This document shows, piece after piece, positions 4,648-5,145 of a DNA stretch of 5,145 nucleotides. The DNA comes from Candidatus Woesearchaeota archaeon. GTDB lineage: Archaea; Nanobdellota; Nanobdellia; Woesearchaeales; ARS49. The notes under the pieces were generated by a model. The model searched no databases, had not been told where the DNA came from, and saw only the letters and a list, made by a program, of their open reading frames with translations. The translations under genes and the position numbers were made by a program. The stretch is from contig DAOVMP010000049.1 of the NCBI GenBank assembly GCA_030630695.1, positions 1 to 5,145 on the forward strand, in the 5' to 3' direction. Positions within the stretch are counted from its first letter, which is position 1, and every line of letters begins with the position of its first letter.

Positions 4648-5145
4648 TTACCGCTTACTACTCAGAACTTCATGGAAAGCATCGAAGATTGGATGGTCTG
4701 TGCTGAAGCTGAAGAAATTAGCACCTAATTCTGATGCAATTTGTTTTAGTTTTGCCCTGTGGATTGCAATTTTTTCCAGGTATTTCTTCCTGCCAAAAGG
4801 AGAAATAAAAGTTCTTAAAATACCTTTAGACTCTGCATCAACTAATTTAAAATCACCTTCAACATCTTTCAAATCCTTCTCAATAACATCCAAAACCTGA
4901 ATCAAAATAATATCATGACCTTTGAATCTCAACAAACCATGACGAACCTGCTCAGGATCATACAAAAAATCAGAAACAATAACAATCATAGAACGAGACC
5001 GAACTAATTTTTTATATTCTGCCAAAGCCAATTCAAAATTAGTCTTTCCTTGAGGTTTTTTCTTATTCAAGTACTCTAGAATTGCCATTAATTGATTTTT
5101 ACCTTTGCGAGGCCTAAAAAGCTCTAATTTTTCAGCAAAAGTAGA
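4648..5145 (-). CDS. DUF58 domain protein, C-terminal part (5' partial)
   Basis: DUF58 proteins carry a von Willebrand A-like fold and are commonly encoded beside MoxR AAA+ ATPases, with which they are thought to act in complex assembly or stress functions. The frame stays open to the window edge, so the ATG at 5088 is internal: the 19 preceding codons read on into FRPRKGKNQLMAILEYL, typical DUF58 sequence. The 165 visible residues include GKTNFELAL (visible 33-41, with T35 at a likely metal-site position), MIVIVSDFLYDPE (53-65, D59), GHDIILIQVLDVIE, and the C-terminal stretch HRAKLKQIASELGANFFSFSTDHPIFDAF. The N-terminal half, including any DxSxS metal motif, lies outside. A moxR gene would be expected further right (upstream on this strand); it cannot be seen here. 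Confidence 0.88.
   Translation of the reverse strand, partial: STFAEKLELFRPRKGKNQLMAILEYLNKKKPQGKTNFELALAEYKKLVRSRSMIVIVSDFLYDPEQVRHGLLRFKGHDIILIQVLDVIEKDLKDVEGDFKLVDAESKGILRTFISPFGRKKYLEKIAIHRAKLKQIASELGANFFSFSTDHPIFDAFHEVLSSKR

Noticed and set aside
4766..4780. T-run that could terminate the arginine decarboxylase transcript
   Set aside because: It is over 100 bases downstream, inside the opposing DUF58 gene, and poly-T runs are common in this AT-rich sequence; no evidence separates it from coding sequence.

Overview
The window reads as a gene-dense, AT-rich stretch of an archaeal chromosome. The evidence is two ring subunits of the archaeal RNA exosome (Rrp41, Rrp42), the archaeal RNA polymerase subunit RpoK, a DUF357 protein (an archaeal family), a pyruvoyl-type arginine decarboxylase, and TATA boxes about 26-29 bases ahead of start codons. 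Compact coding, very short intergenic gaps and a preference for A-ending codons would suit an uncultivated DPANN-type archaeon (for example the Woesearchaeota/Pacearchaeota group). That placement is an inference; no rRNA or other phylogenetic marker was compared.

Left block (1-1721, plus strand): an operon of rrp41 (5' end cut by the window), rrp42, rpoK and a DUF357 gene, joined by 4- to 8-base overlaps or near contact. Two of the internal starts carry GGTGA Shine-Dalgarno sites. The block links RNA degradation and tailing with a core transcription subunit.

Middle block (1731-3833): a minus-strand vapBC toxin-antitoxin pair faces the operon tail to tail with a 9-base gap. Its promoter region holds a perfect tandem 9-mer that looks like an autoregulatory operator. 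An 89-base intergenic region separates it from a divergent, apparently leaderless alkaline-phosphatase-superfamily (NPP-like) hydrolase with every expected metal ligand. That gene overlaps, tail to tail, a small two-helix membrane protein with a striking W-R-G-x-W-x-L-L-D-x-Y-L-x-P motif.

Right block (3834-5145): a divergent intergenic region with a perfect 10-base inverted repeat and two opposed TATA boxes. It is followed by a pyruvoyl-dependent arginine decarboxylase with a structured leader, and then, 8 bases beyond and tail to tail, the C-terminal part of a DUF58 (VWA-like) protein that runs off the right edge.

No tRNA, rRNA, CRISPR array or insertion sequence was seen, and no gene-free stretch exceeds about 160 bases. 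The genes fall into separate housekeeping and accessory units rather than one obvious new system. The least explained items are the small membrane protein, the inverted repeat next to its promoter, and the altered spacing in the Rrp41 catalytic loop.
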